IMG/VR virus record: IMGVR_UViG_3300012005_000021
Span: 532-40,562 of that record
Source of the DNA: a virus
DNA length: 40,031 nucleotides
Reading direction: 5' to 3' (one strand)
This document shows positions 5,166 to 13,419 of this stretch, piece after piece. The notes under the pieces were generated by a model. The model had not been told where the DNA came from, ran no database searches, and worked only from the letters and a program-made list of their open reading frames with translations. The first letter of the stretch is position 1, and each line of letters begins with the position of its first letter. The position numbers and the translations under genes are program-made.

Positions 5166-5191
5166 CTAGCTGATTGCTAACGAAGCTTTCA
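5121..5191. repeat. 14-bp direct repeat TAACGAAGCTTTCA
   Basis: TAACGAAGCTTTCA occurs exactly at 5121-5134 and 5178-5191, 57 bases apart start to start. The second copy covers about +3 to +16 of the transcript from the leftward promoter at 5201-5229. The first abuts the terminator stem. Each contains the palindrome AAGCTT. Two identical sites flanking a terminator next to a promoter look like operators. Confidence 0.55.
5135..5165 (+). terminator. Factor-independent terminator (plus strand)
   Basis: AAGGAGTCCC (5135-5144), loop AAAC, GGGGCTTCTT (5149-5158) make a 10-bp stem followed by TCTTTTA. Two of the pairs are G-U on the plus strand and would be A-C mismatches on the minus strand, so the element acts on plus-strand RNA. 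It ends the structured RNA that starts near 4851. Confidence 0.7.
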
Positions 5192-5200
5192 GCTGTATGA

Positions 5201-5229
5201 ATACTAGCATACCTTGTTTTAAAAGTCAA
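5201..5229 (-). promoter_or_regulatory. Main leftward promoter
   Basis: On the minus strand TTGACT (5229-5224), a 17-base spacer ending in TGC, then TAGTAT (5206-5201). Start of transcription should be near 5194. It drives the leftward early unit through a long structured leader to the first gene at 4759. A 14-base repeat (5178-5191) sits just downstream. I see no clear sigma70 promoter for the rightward unit between 5230 and 5300. Confidence 0.75.
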
Positions 5230-5300
5230 TAGACAGATTTTGCTAATGATAGTTGCAATATAAACGATAAGATGATAGGGTAATATGATAAGGAGTTATT

Positions 5301-5507
5301 ATGGCAATCAAGAAAACTGGTACATTCAAAGGAAAGAGTAATAAGTTAGGTGGCGGTGGGCGATTCGCTCAGGTAATTGCTAAGATGCCAAAGGGTATGC
5401 CACTAAAAGAAAAGAAAGCTATTGCTGCTATTCAAGGACGCAAGAAATATGGTGCTAAAAAAATGACAAGTATGGCTACGGCTGGAAAAAAGAGGGCAAA
5501 AAAGTGA
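5301..5507 (+). CDS. Small basic Lys/Gly-rich protein, first rightward gene
   Basis: A 68-residue protein with about one third Lys/Arg, a glycine run (GGGGRF near residues 18-23) and no acidic patches. ATAAGGAGTTATT gives a strong ribosome site. It overlaps the next gene by four bases (GTGA). Small basic proteins placed before the terminase may bind DNA or be packaged in the head. No family recognised and no HTH visible, so I do not call it a small terminase. Confidence 0.55.
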   Translation: MAIKKTGTFKGKSNKLGGGGRFAQVIAKMPKGMPLKEKKAIAAIQGRKKYGAKKMTSMATAGKKRAKK

Positions 5508-5764
5508 AGACAAATTCAAAAGATATGGCAGTGGCAATGGGTGTCTCAGATATGAAACCCATGTTGCATCTTAGTGATAAAGAACTGAAAAGTATTAACA
5601 GTTATAAGATTGACCAAGAAGTTACATTAGAAATTAAAGCCAAGGTATCTTCGATTAATAAGAGCCAATTTGACCAAGGTAAATTAAGTGTTGAGTTCAC
5701 TATTGAATCAGTAGAAGACGAAACAAGTACCGAAACGACAGAAGATACATCCGAAGGAGAATAG
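5504..5764 (+). CDS. Small acidic hypothetical protein ahead of terminase
   Basis: An 86-residue protein with a GTG start that overlaps the previous stop (GTGA). The middle is beta-rich (EVTLEIKAKVSSIN, then LSVEFTIESV), and the last 18 residues are Glu/Thr-rich and disordered. It ends directly before the terminase start. Its position would suit a small terminase subunit, but there is no recognisable DNA-binding fold. Function unknown. Confidence 0.5.
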   Translation: MKTNSKDMAVAMGVSDMKPMLHLSDKELKSINSYKIDQEVTLEIKAKVSSINKSQFDQGKLSVEFTIESVEDETSTETTEDTSEGE

Positions 5765-7336
5765 ATGGACCTAGACAGGGCTATAGAGCAAGCAGGGATA
5801 GTAGGGTTAGCTAAAGTAGCAGAGCGGTGTAAGACCGATTTGTTTTTTTTATGTAAGTTTGTTTTACATTACACACTACTGGAAGAGCACACTCATAGGG
5901 ATATCTGTGAGATTACAAAAACTGTTTTGCCAGGATTCAATCCAGAGAATAAGGTAAATTTTACACCTACTGTTAGATATGTTGGTGAAAAATTAGACAT
6001 AGTATTATCTGACCAATTCGACCCATATAGGAATAAACTTCTTATCTTAATGCCCAGGGGAACTTTTAAATCGAGCATCGTTACAGTTGGTCTGACTCTA
6101 CAATATATCTTAAACGACCCTGACGCTCGTATCTTAATAGATTCAGAGACCTACGGAAAGGCTAAGAACTTCTTAGCGGAAGTTAAAGGGCACCTAGAGG
6201 GAAACAAAGAGTTCAGGGCGGTATTCAAACATATCTATGGTAAATTCCCTGACTCTAATAAGAAAGATTCTTCAATTAGGTGGACGGATGCCGCAGTGGA
6301 TTTGTCTTGTAGGACTAAGATAACTAAAGAGTCATCTATCTCTTGTTCTGGTGTGGACCGTTCAATTAACGGTATGCACTTTGATTTAATCATAGAAGAT
6401 GACCTTCACTCAGAGAAGAACGTAACTAATAAAGAGCAAATCCAACAGGTTATAAATCATAGGCAGTTGGCTAACTCTCTGCTAGAACCTGGTCATCCTA
6501 AGGTCACTCTTGGTACGAGGTGGGATTTCCAAGATGCCTATAATGATATTCTAACAAGGCAGAGGTCATCGTATAATATTATGGTCAGGAAGGCCGTAGA
6601 AGATGATGGTTCATTATTCTTCCCCGAGAGATTGACCCAAAAGTTCTTAGACGAGCAGAGACGAGACCAGGGTGCTAGTATCTATTCGATGCAGTACCAA
6701 AATAATCCTATTGATGATGCCACTGCTACCTTTAAACATTCGTACTTCCAAAAGATTCAGTGGGACTTAGTAAAAGATAAACCTATTAACTGGTGCGTAG
6801 CGATTGACCCCAGTATGGAGGGTCCTTATTCAGACTACGCAGCCTTTGTCTTAGCAGGGTTAGATGCTGAGGGGAATTTATATGTTAGGAATATCCACCG
6901 CTCCAAAATGAATTATGCTGGGATTATAACTCTTATGTTTGACTGGAATCAAAGGTACTCTCCTAGACGGATAGCCCTAGAGACTATTGCAACTCAGAGC
7001 AATATAAGTTATATGTTAAATGCAGAACAAAAACAACGTGGTATCTGGCTTCCAGTCAAGGAAATCAAATCTCGTAGTAGTTCTAAAGAAGACCGTATTA
7101 GGTCTTTAGCCCCTTATTATGAGTATGGCAAAGTCTTCCATGTTGAAGAATGTAGCCAACTAGATGATTTGGAATATGAATTAACTCATTTTCCAAAAGG
7201 TGCAAACGATGACATAATAGATGCTTTGGCAACTATCCTAGAAATCGCCACTCCACCGTCTAGAAATAAACGTCATAACGATAGCGAAAAGAAACGAACA
7301 TCATTTAAACCACGTAGTTTGGTAACAGGAATCTAA
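5765..7336 (+). CDS. terL: Terminase large subunit
   Basis: A 523-residue protein, the normal size for the packaging motor. The N-terminal ATPase has a Walker A loop PRGTFKS at residues 97-103, a Walker B DLIIEDD at 207-213 and a coupling motif TLGTRWD at 248-254. The C-terminal RNase H-like nuclease has an AIDPS motif with Asp348, an ALE motif with Glu405 and NDDIIDA at 481-487. It cuts concatemeric or circular DNA and pumps it into the prohead through the portal encoded next door. Its stop overlaps the portal start (ATCTAATGG). Certain from motifs and context; the packaging type (pac or cos) cannot be told. Confidence 0.95.
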   Translation: MDLDRAIEQAGIVGLAKVAERCKTDLFFLCKFVLHYTLLEEHTHRDICEITKTVLPGFNPENKVNFTPTVRYVGEKLDIVLSDQFDPYRNKLLILMPRGTFKSSIVTVGLTLQYILNDPDARILIDSETYGKAKNFLAEVKGHLEGNKEFRAVFKHIYGKFPDSNKKDSSIRWTDAAVDLSCRTKITKESSISCSGVDRSINGMHFDLIIEDDLHSEKNVTNKEQIQQVINHRQLANSLLEPGHPKVTLGTRWDFQDAYNDILTRQRSSYNIMVRKAVEDDGSLFFPERLTQKFLDEQRRDQGASIYSMQYQNNPIDDATATFKHSYFQKIQWDLVKDKPINWCVAIDPSMEGPYSDYAAFVLAGLDAEGNLYVRNIHRSKMNYAGIITLMFDWNQRYSPRRIALETIATQSNISYMLNAEQKQRGIWLPVKEIKSRSSSKEDRIRSLAPYYEYGKVFHVEECSQLDDLEYELTHFPKGANDDIIDALATILEIATPPSRNKRHNDSEKKRTSFKPRSLVTGI

Positions 7337-9396
7337 TGGATAAATACAACCCAAATAAAGCAGACCGAGAAGCCCGACGTAGAATCTTTGAGAGATTCCA
7401 AACAATGCGTGATGACCCGATTCGTAGAGAAGAGGAAAAATTCTGGGAAGATGGTAACAAGGCTTATATGCAATGGATGCCAAACCGAGAAGAAGGTGAC
7501 TGGCGCTCCCACCTAGTCTTACCAGATGCTTTTGCTGCTATCCAATCAAGTGCTCAGGAAGTTATTGAACGACGTAGCCGACCTAATCTAGAATCGGTTG
7601 AATCATCTGATTTAGCCAAAGAACAATTCTGTAACGATGTTCTGAAACACTCAATGGACCGTACTGGTTATGATTTTGAAACTTATCAGGCTAAAAACTG
7701 TGCTGCTATTAGGGGTACTTCTTTCGTTAGGGAGAGATACCGTTACGAGAAGAGGATGGTCCAAGACCCAGACTCTCTAGACAAAGATGGGAATATTGTT
7801 TATAAGAAACGAGAAATCGTAGACTATGACGATACTGTAACTGAGTTTGTTGAAAACTCAATGAATTATGTTGACCCAGGTGCTAGGAAAATGGAGAATG
7901 CCAGGGATGATATTGAACGTGAAATCTTAGATATTAAGACATTTAAATTACGATATGGCAAAAAACCAGGCTTTATGAACGCAAATCTGGTTAAAGCTGC
8001 TGGACAACTTAATAATTCTTTCCAATTTTTCAAACAAGCAGTAGATGTTACCAATGATGAAGTAGAAATCCTCCACTATACCAATAAGGAAACCGATTCT
8101 TATGACGTATTGGCTAATAATGTTCTTATTAGGCGAGGACCGATTCCCTTCAAGCATAAAGAACTTAATATTTCTGTCTATAGACACTATATGGTCCCTG
8201 GACGTATTTATGGTATGGGTATACCTAGAGTTATATTCTCATTATCTGAGGAACGAGCTAGTCTTCGACGCTTACGCCTAGATGACAAGAATCTAAATAG
8301 TAATAAGGTGTTCTTGGCTAATGACTTAGTTGATATAGATGAGGAAGACTTGCGAAGTCGTCCTAATGGACTTGTTCAGGTAAATACTAATGGTATGAGC
8401 CTCGACCAAGTTATTAAAGAGCTTAACTTTAGTAACACTGACCCATCTTCTTACAAAGAAGAGGAAATGCTCCTAGAAGATATCCGAAGAGCCCATGGTA
8501 TTTCTGATAATAATCAGAATGTTCCAACAGGTTCAACCGCTACCGAAGCCGCTATAATGAAAGAGATGGCTCAAAAGAGAATTACTCTTATTGCTATTCA
8601 GGCTGAGATGGATAACATCATCCGACAAGGAAGATTGAAGTGGAGCAATATTCAATTCTTCTATCCTGCCGCTAGAGTTGTTAGATTAACTGCCGATAGC
8701 GAAGCTCTTGGTAAAAAAGTATATCGAACAATAAAAGTACAGGGTCGTCAATACTCTGTTAAGGAAGAGAATGGTGGTTATTCACTAGATTCTACTGAGA
8801 TTGAGGGTAATAGCGGATTTGTCTTAGACCCTAAGATGGCTAAGTTCATGGAAGGCGACTTTGATGTTACGATGTCAGCTTCACCAGCCCCTATCCTATC
8901 TAAGCCCCTTCAACAGGCTAAGATTACAGAGATGTTCGGATTGATTGCCTTGAATCCATTACTGGCTAATACTATTGATGCCAACAAAGCCGTCCAAAGA
9001 TACCTAAAGGTTAATGATGAAGACCCTAAGGACTGGATGCGTGGTAAAGGTCTTACTGACGACCAGTGGGCTCGTCTTGCAATTCAGGAAAATAATGTTA
9101 TGGCTACTGGAATACCTCTCGTACCTACTGACGGTGCTACAGAAGCTCATACGTTGGAACATCTCCACTTTACTAATACTCCCGCCTTCCTCGCATTGCC
9201 TCAACCAGTTCAAGCCAATGTTGGTGCTCACATTATGGGTGAACACTCGTCTCGTGGTGGTGCAATGCCAACTCCAGGACCGCAAGGGGGCCCAGGTTCT
9301 AATACTCCACCGCAAGCACAAGCGGTTGACATTCAACCGTCTACCCCTGCTGGCGCTGAGGCTCAAAATGCTCAACTAGACCAAACTAGAGCCTGA
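7336..9396 (+). CDS. Portal protein (podovirus type)
   Basis: A 686-residue protein directly after terminase, overlapping it by one base. Length, position and the pattern near residues 390-420 (VPTGSTATEAAIMKEM, then a basic helix) match large podovirus portals of the P22 type, which form the dodecameric channel for DNA entry and tail attachment. The N-terminal half is rich in charged residues and aromatic repeats (wing and clip). The last 60 residues are Pro/Gln/Gly-rich and probably flexible. Followed after 41 bases by a small gene. Confidence 0.85.
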   Translation: MDKYNPNKADREARRRIFERFQTMRDDPIRREEEKFWEDGNKAYMQWMPNREEGDWRSHLVLPDAFAAIQSSAQEVIERRSRPNLESVESSDLAKEQFCNDVLKHSMDRTGYDFETYQAKNCAAIRGTSFVRERYRYEKRMVQDPDSLDKDGNIVYKKREIVDYDDTVTEFVENSMNYVDPGARKMENARDDIEREILDIKTFKLRYGKKPGFMNANLVKAAGQLNNSFQFFKQAVDVTNDEVEILHYTNKETDSYDVLANNVLIRRGPIPFKHKELNISVYRHYMVPGRIYGMGIPRVIFSLSEERASLRRLRLDDKNLNSNKVFLANDLVDIDEEDLRSRPNGLVQVNTNGMSLDQVIKELNFSNTDPSSYKEEEMLLEDIRRAHGISDNNQNVPTGSTATEAAIMKEMAQKRITLIAIQAEMDNIIRQGRLKWSNIQFFYPAARVVRLTADSEALGKKVYRTIKVQGRQYSVKEENGGYSLDSTEIEGNSGFVLDPKMAKFMEGDFDVTMSASPAPILSKPLQQAKITEMFGLIALNPLLANTIDANKAVQRYLKVNDEDPKDWMRGKGLTDDQWARLAIQENNVMATGIPLVPTDGATEAHTLEHLHFTNTPAFLALPQPVQANVGAHIMGEHSSRGGAMPTPGPQGGPGSNTPPQAQAVDIQPSTPAGAEAQNAQLDQTRA

Positions 9397-9437
9397 CCCT
9401 TGAGAAAAAACTATAATAACATAATAATAGGATAAGT

Positions 9438-9683
9438 ATGGAAGCTGACGTATACAAGAAGCTAAGCACGGAACAAAAAGAATTATTAGCCACACTCTAC
9501 GAGACTCAATCAATGAGGGCAATAATGGTGGCTGGTGATATATATCAACATATTAAAGCTGAATGGGTAGTTACTACCTCAACCGACTTTAGTAATGTAC
9601 TTGAAAATAGGGGTAATATTAAAGGAGCTAGATTTATCTATGACCTTTGTAAATACGCTAACAAACAAGAAAAAAAGGCTTAA
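9438..9683 (+). CDS. Small hypothetical protein between portal and scaffold
   Basis: An 81-residue, mostly helical protein (MEADVYKKLSTEQKELLATL at the start). AGGATAAGT precedes the ATG. Podoviruses often carry a small gene of this size here, of unknown role in assembly. It is followed by a strong hairpin (9682-9727) that overlaps its stop. Confidence 0.6.
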   Translation: MEADVYKKLSTEQKELLATLYETQSMRAIMVAGDIYQHIKAEWVVTTSTDFSNVLENRGNIKGARFIYDLCKYANKQEKKA

Positions 9684-9727
9684 ATAAGCCATTCAATGCG
9701 CTTGCCGAGTGCGTTGATAACTTATTT
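9682..9727 (+). terminator. Long hairpin between portal operon segment and scaffold gene
   Basis: AAATAAG (9682-9688) pairs with CTTATTT (9721-9727), and inside it CAATGCGC (9694-9701) pairs with GTGCGTTG (9709-9716) with two G-U pairs. The G-U pairs favour the plus strand. No long U-run follows, so it may be a partial terminator or an RNase processing site that lets capsid genes be expressed at a different level. Confidence 0.5.
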
Positions 9728-9765
9728 AACGAGGGAAACTCCTAAAAGAGACCAGAAGGGTACAT

Positions 9766-10581
9766 ATGGCAGACCAGGATACTACTGAAAAAGTCGAAAA
9801 TGACAAAAAAGCTGAGGAAATAGTAGAAACTACGCAAGTAGAAGACGAAAAATCCGAAGATAATACTCAAGAAGACTCGACAGACACTGGAAAAGAACAA
9901 AGTGAGGAAAAAACCGAGGACGACAAGTCGAAAGGCGAAACCAAGGAAGAGACCAAAGCTGAGTTCAAGAAACGATTTACACAGCTGAAGGGGGAAACTC
10001 CCGAAGAGTACATCAAAAACTTAGAAGACGCATACGCAAACTCATCTACTGAGGGTCAGCGTACAGCTAAAGAAGCCAAAGATGCAACCGAAAGGTTCAA
10101 CAAAGTGGCTGCTTTAGTCGCAACCGACCCAGCATTTGCTGAGAAATTAGCTACCGCAACTGACGAAAATGCTACTTCACCTGTAATTGACCCCGCTACT
10201 AAGTGGGCAAAAGAACAAATGGAAAAAGAGTATTCAAAGGACTATAGTGCCTTCGCAGAATTGCACCCAGAGATGGTAAGCGACGAAAAACTACGTACCG
10301 AAGTAATAGACGAATTGGATATTATCGGACAAGCCTATGAAGCCCGTGGTAAAACACTGTCTATGGCAGAAGGACTTAAAAAAGCTTGGAATAGTTTAGG
10401 ATATGATGAAACTGATAAGAAAGACGATGTTGTGAATCAAACAAAAGAACAAGCAAGCACTACGTCAACCCAGACCAGTAAGAGTACAGGTAGCGATAAA
10501 CCTACGTTTACCAAAGCCCAAATCGAAATGGCAGAAAAAATGGGATTGACAGTAGAACAACTTGCTGAATATAATAAATAA
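9766..10581 (+). CDS. Scaffolding protein
   Basis: A 271-residue, very acidic, helical protein. Residues 1-70 are mainly Glu, Lys, Asp and Thr; the middle is predicted helix; the C-terminal 30 residues include a basic/hydrophobic helix (FTKAQIEMAEKMGLTVEQLA) of the kind that docks on the capsid protein. Gene order portal, scaffold, decoration, capsid supports the call. It would line the prohead and leave before or during DNA packaging. GAAGGG before the ATG is the ribosome site. Confidence 0.8.
   Translation: MADQDTTEKVENDKKAEEIVETTQVEDEKSEDNTQEDSTDTGKEQSEEKTEDDKSKGETKEETKAEFKKRFTQLKGETPEEYIKNLEDAYANSSTEGQRTAKEAKDATERFNKVAALVATDPAFAEKLATATDENATSPVIDPATKWAKEQMEKEYSKDYSAFAELHPEMVSDEKLRTEVIDELDIIGQAYEARGKTLSMAEGLKKAWNSLGYDETDKKDDVVNQTKEQASTTSTQTSKSTGSDKPTFTKAQIEMAEKMGLTVEQLAEYNK
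10546..10575 (+). promoter_or_regulatory. Near-perfect sigma70 promoter inside the end of the scaffold gene
   Basis: TTGACA (10546-10551), an 18-base spacer and TATAAT (10570-10575) on the plus strand: both boxes are exact consensus. It lies over the last codons of the scaffold gene and would start a transcript near 10582, just before the decoration and major capsid genes. Extra transcription of the capsid genes makes sense because these are the most abundant proteins of the particle. Confidence 0.7.
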
Positions 10582-10592
10582 AGGACAAAAAT

Positions 10593-11081
10593 ATGCCACA
10601 ATTAATTGGTTCCGCTGAAGGCGGATACAATGGTGTCACAAAAGAGTATCCTGTAGCTGACGGTGTTACCGTAACAGCTGGAGATTTTGTTTTTCTTACG
10701 GCTGGGCGCGTCACAAGCGCATCTATCCCAGGAGTTACACTACTCGGTATGGTAGTCGGTGGTCAATCCAACGATTTTGCCAAAACAGCTTCCACTGCAC
10801 TTAGAACTGCACTTGGAGACACGGCTGGAACTGTTAAAGTTCTAGTAGCTGTTGGAGACGACAATAAATATGCTGTAACAAACGACAACTTAGTTACAAC
10901 ATTCGCTGCTGCACACGTCGGAACTTGTTTCGACCTTATTGGTGCAACAGGCGCTCAGTTAGTAGATACGTCTACAACTGGAACAACTGGACAACTAGAA
11001 TGTATCGGATTTGGTTACAAAAGCGATAACACCACGGGTGTCTACATTATCAACGAACATAAATACAAAGTAAATGGGTAA
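10593..11081 (+). CDS. Head decoration (capsid cement) protein, DUF2190-like
   Basis: A 162-residue, beta-rich, Gly/Thr/Val-rich protein. It starts with the pattern of capsid-stabilising cement proteins: a short N-terminal arm, EYPVADGVTVTAGDFVFLTAG near residues 18-38, and GVTLLGMVVGG near 46-56. The gene directly precedes the major capsid gene, the normal place for this family. It likely sits on the outer surface of the expanded capsid. AAGGACAAAAAT is the ribosome site. Confidence 0.75.
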   Translation: MPQLIGSAEGGYNGVTKEYPVADGVTVTAGDFVFLTAGRVTSASIPGVTLLGMVVGGQSNDFAKTASTALRTALGDTAGTVKVLVAVGDDNKYAVTNDNLVTTFAAAHVGTCFDLIGATGAQLVDTSTTGTTGQLECIGFGYKSDNTTGVYIINEHKYKVNG

Positions 11082-11087
11082 TAGTAT

Positions 11088-12023
11088 ATGGCAACATTAA
11101 ACGCACGACCCGAATGGCCACAACTGATGGACCCATCTTTCCGTACTATATTTGAACAGACGACTAATGGATTTCCAAGCTTAATTGCTCAAATCTTTAA
11201 TGTCCAGAAAAGTTCAAAAGCTTACGAGAAAGATACCTCAGTAACAGGTTCGGGCAAAATGGTCCGAAAACCAGAAGGTGATGCTATTTCATATAGTTCT
11301 CCTACCGCTGGCTACCCAGTAAGTTATAACCACTTGACCTTCGGTGATGGTGAAATTGTAACCTACGAAATGTACCAAGACGATGAGTACAATATCATCA
11401 AAAAAGCTCCAGCTCGTCTAGCTGAGCACAAAGCTCTAACAAAAGAACAATACGGCGCAGACATATTTAACTATGCCTCTATAGTCGGTGGTGGTGGTTC
11501 TGCTACTTTCACAGCTGGCGACGGTGTTGCTCTAGTTAGCGCAACTCACCCACTTAAAAAGGGTGGTACTGCAAGCAACTATACAACTGCTGACCTTGAT
11601 GAGGATTCTCTCGAAGTCGCTCTTGTAGCAATGCGAGCAACAGTAGATAATAACGGCGAACTCATGATGGTTCGACCCGACACTCTATTGGTAGCACCTG
11701 CTCTTGAAAAAGAAGCACGTATATTACTAGAAAGCCAACTACGAACAGGCACAGGCAACAACGACATTAACCCTTACAAGGGTAAATTGAACTTGGTAGT
11801 CTGGGATTTCCTTGGTTCAGCTGCTGGTGGTAGTGATACTGCTTGGTTCTTGATTGATAGCAAGAAAAACGAACTTAACTGGTTCGACCGTGACGACCGT
11901 GGCCTCGAAGGTCCTGAATATGACTTCGATACTAAGTCGGCTAAGTGGTCAGTTGTAGCTCGTTGGTCTGCTGGATTCAGTGACTGGCGTGGTGTTTACG
12001 GAAGTAAGGGCGATAACTCTTAG
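11088..12023 (+). CDS. Major capsid protein (HK97 fold, Mu gpT-like)
   Basis: A 311-residue protein. Features of the Mu gpT-like branch of HK97-fold capsid proteins: an N-terminal segment with FRTIFEQTTNGF (residues about 18-29), a conserved YEMYQDDEYNIIKKAPARL helix (about 95-113), SATHPL (about 151-156), the P-domain stretch LLVAPALEKEARILLE (about 205-220) and a C-terminal W-rich strand. It forms the icosahedral shell. A UUCG hairpin follows the gene. Confidence 0.85.
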   Translation: MATLNARPEWPQLMDPSFRTIFEQTTNGFPSLIAQIFNVQKSSKAYEKDTSVTGSGKMVRKPEGDAISYSSPTAGYPVSYNHLTFGDGEIVTYEMYQDDEYNIIKKAPARLAEHKALTKEQYGADIFNYASIVGGGGSATFTAGDGVALVSATHPLKKGGTASNYTTADLDEDSLEVALVAMRATVDNNGELMMVRPDTLLVAPALEKEARILLESQLRTGTGNNDINPYKGKLNLVVWDFLGSAAGGSDTAWFLIDSKKNELNWFDRDDRGLEGPEYDFDTKSAKWSVVARWSAGFSDWRGVYGSKGDNS

Positions 12024-12053
12024 TTACCACCTAAACAAACAGTAAAATAAAAA

Positions 12054-12083
12054 GGTAGTGGAGGGATTCGTCCCTCCTATACC
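12054..12083 (+). terminator. UUCG hairpin after the capsid gene
   Basis: GGAGGGA (12060-12066), loop TTCG, TCCCTCC (12071-12077), extended by GGTA/TACC (12054-12057 with 12080-12083). The UUCG loop makes it very stable. It is followed by ACATAAAATTT without a clear U-run, so it may act as a 3'-end stabiliser or partial terminator after the highly expressed capsid gene. Confidence 0.6.
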
Positions 12084-12113
12084 ACATAAAATTTAAAGGA
12101 ATGGAGAATTATA

Positions 12114-12788
12114 ATGTCTCTCAATAAAACACGACGATATTCTCGTCATACATACGGTGATGATGGTCTAAGAGGAAAAAGAAATATCCTCTCAGTATCA
12201 TTTGTCGCTACTGACCTTAGTGCACCAAAAGTAGCAAGCGCAGCTGGAATACTAGCCGCATCTGCCACCAGCACTACCCTAGTAACATCACTAGTACCTA
12301 TTGCTCAACCAGATGTACCTCGCAACATTACAGTTGCAGTCGCAGCTACTACACTTGCCGATATTGCCACAAGCACTATCGTTGTTACTGGTAAGAACGT
12401 AGAAGGTGCCACAATTACTGAAAACTTTGCAGTTACAGCAGCAACAGCTGCTACGATTGTTGGTAACAAAGCATTTAAGTCTGTAACAGGAATCTCAGTA
12501 CCAGCACAAACTGGTGCAAGTGCAACAGTAGCTGTTGGTTACGGTTCTAAACTTGGTATCGGTATGCGAAATATCGCATCTATGCCTATTGAAGTTTACA
12601 CCCGAACTACAGCTGGAGTTGAAGGAATTGAAGCCGCAAGTGCATCAGCCTTTAGCGCAACAGTAGTAGAAAGTAATACAGTTACAACAACTACCACTCT
12701 AGACGGAGCAACAAACTTCCGAGTTTACGTTCTAAACTATAAGTGGGCACTTAACCCAACTAATGCTAACCCAGATTACGGGGTATAG
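12114..12788 (+). CDS. Structural protein of unknown role, beta-rich
   Basis: A 224-residue protein, very rich in Ala, Thr, Val and Ser, with repeated short beta strands (NITVAVAATTLADIATSTIVVTG style) that look like an Ig-like fold. The N-terminal 35 residues are basic. AAAGGAATGGAGA is the ribosome site. It lies between the capsid and the spike-base-like gene, so it is probably a head or head-surface protein. No family recognised with certainty. Confidence 0.6.
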   Translation: MSLNKTRRYSRHTYGDDGLRGKRNILSVSFVATDLSAPKVASAAGILAASATSTTLVTSLVPIAQPDVPRNITVAVAATTLADIATSTIVVTGKNVEGATITENFAVTAATAATIVGNKAFKSVTGISVPAQTGASATVAVGYGSKLGIGMRNIASMPIEVYTRTTAGVEGIEAASASAFSATVVESNTVTTTTTLDGATNFRVYVLNYKWALNPTNANPDYGV

Positions 12789-12790
12789 TT

Positions 12791-13039
12791 ATGGCTATTA
12801 GAAGTGATAACTATTGGCAATCAAGTGCAGATAAGATTACGGCAGTTACTAAGAGTGACACTGTAGATATGGCAGAGCCATCAAAGGCGCTGTATGTGCT
12901 TACTGCTGGAAACCTATCTGTAGTGACGAGTGGCGGTGGTACTGCAATACTGCCAGTTACGGCTGGACAGGTCATAGCACTACAGGTTATCCGAGTTAAT
13001 GCTACGGGTAGCACCGCAACTTGTGTTTCCCTAAATTAG
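12791..13039 (+). CDS. Head-spike-base-like protein (RCAP_Rcc01079 type)
   Basis: An 82-residue beta protein. The order DTVDMAEPSKALYVLTAGNL, then GGGTAILPVTAGQVIALQVIRV, then TATCVSLN matches the small protein family named after the head-spike base protein Rcc01079 of the Rhodobacter gene transfer agent (ARALYVGTAGN, then TFxxVPAGTxLPIRVxRV, then TGTTA). In that agent it anchors a spike on the capsid fivefold vertices. Here it precedes a glycosyltransferase-like gene and the fibre gene. The family match is from memory of the pattern. Confidence 0.65.
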   Translation: MAIRSDNYWQSSADKITAVTKSDTVDMAEPSKALYVLTAGNLSVVTSGGGTAILPVTAGQVIALQVIRVNATGSTATCVSLN

Positions 13040-13042
13040 GGC

Positions 13043-13071
13043 TTGACAAATAAAACGATTTGAGTTAGGAT
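13043..13071 (+). promoter_or_regulatory. Promoter placed for a leaderless GTG start
   Basis: TTGACA (13043-13048), a 17-base spacer and TAGGAT (13066-13071). The GTG start of the next gene is at 13078, six bases after the -10 box, where transcription itself should begin. AGGA within the -10 box could also serve as a ribosome site on read-through mRNA from upstream. Confidence 0.6.
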
Positions 13072-13077
13072 AAAACA

Positions 13078-13419
13078 GTGAAATATATAGTGCACATAGG
13101 AGACGGAAGAATAACACCTAGCGGCTCTATCATTCCGATAGACGCAGGTACACTAGCCAGTTTATACGGCTTGTCTCCTGGTGACTATACAGTTGGTACA
13201 GATTTTGCACCAACGGCAATTCATCTTGTTCCACAGCAATATGGGATATACCATAACATAAAAACAGAACTAAAAGACAATGGGCTGGGCTATTTTTACG
13301 ATAGTCCAGCTTTCATGTATATTACTAGGGATGGTAAGTTTAAAACTAGACAAACTATCCAACCGCAATATAAAGCAACATTTAGAGACCGAAGAGGGGT
13401 TAATAAGGGAATATTATGA
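13078..13419 (+). CDS. Hypothetical protein (113 aa), leaderless candidate
   Basis: GTG start; 113 residues beginning MKYIVHIGDGRITPSG, beta-rich at the N-terminus, with a basic C-terminal tail (FRDRRGVNKGIL). It overlaps the following gene by four bases (ATGA type overlap at 13416). Its placement between the spike base and a glycosyltransferase suggests a head-surface or tail function. No family recognised. Confidence 0.5.
   Translation: MKYIVHIGDGRITPSGSIIPIDAGTLASLYGLSPGDYTVGTDFAPTAIHLVPQQYGIYHNIKTELKDNGLGYFYDSPAFMYITRDGKFKTRQTIQPQYKATFRDRRGVNKGIL

Noticed and set aside
9004-9379. Long frames on both strands inside the 3' end of the portal gene
   Set aside because: They are shadows of the portal frame, without ribosome sites, and have low-complexity composition.
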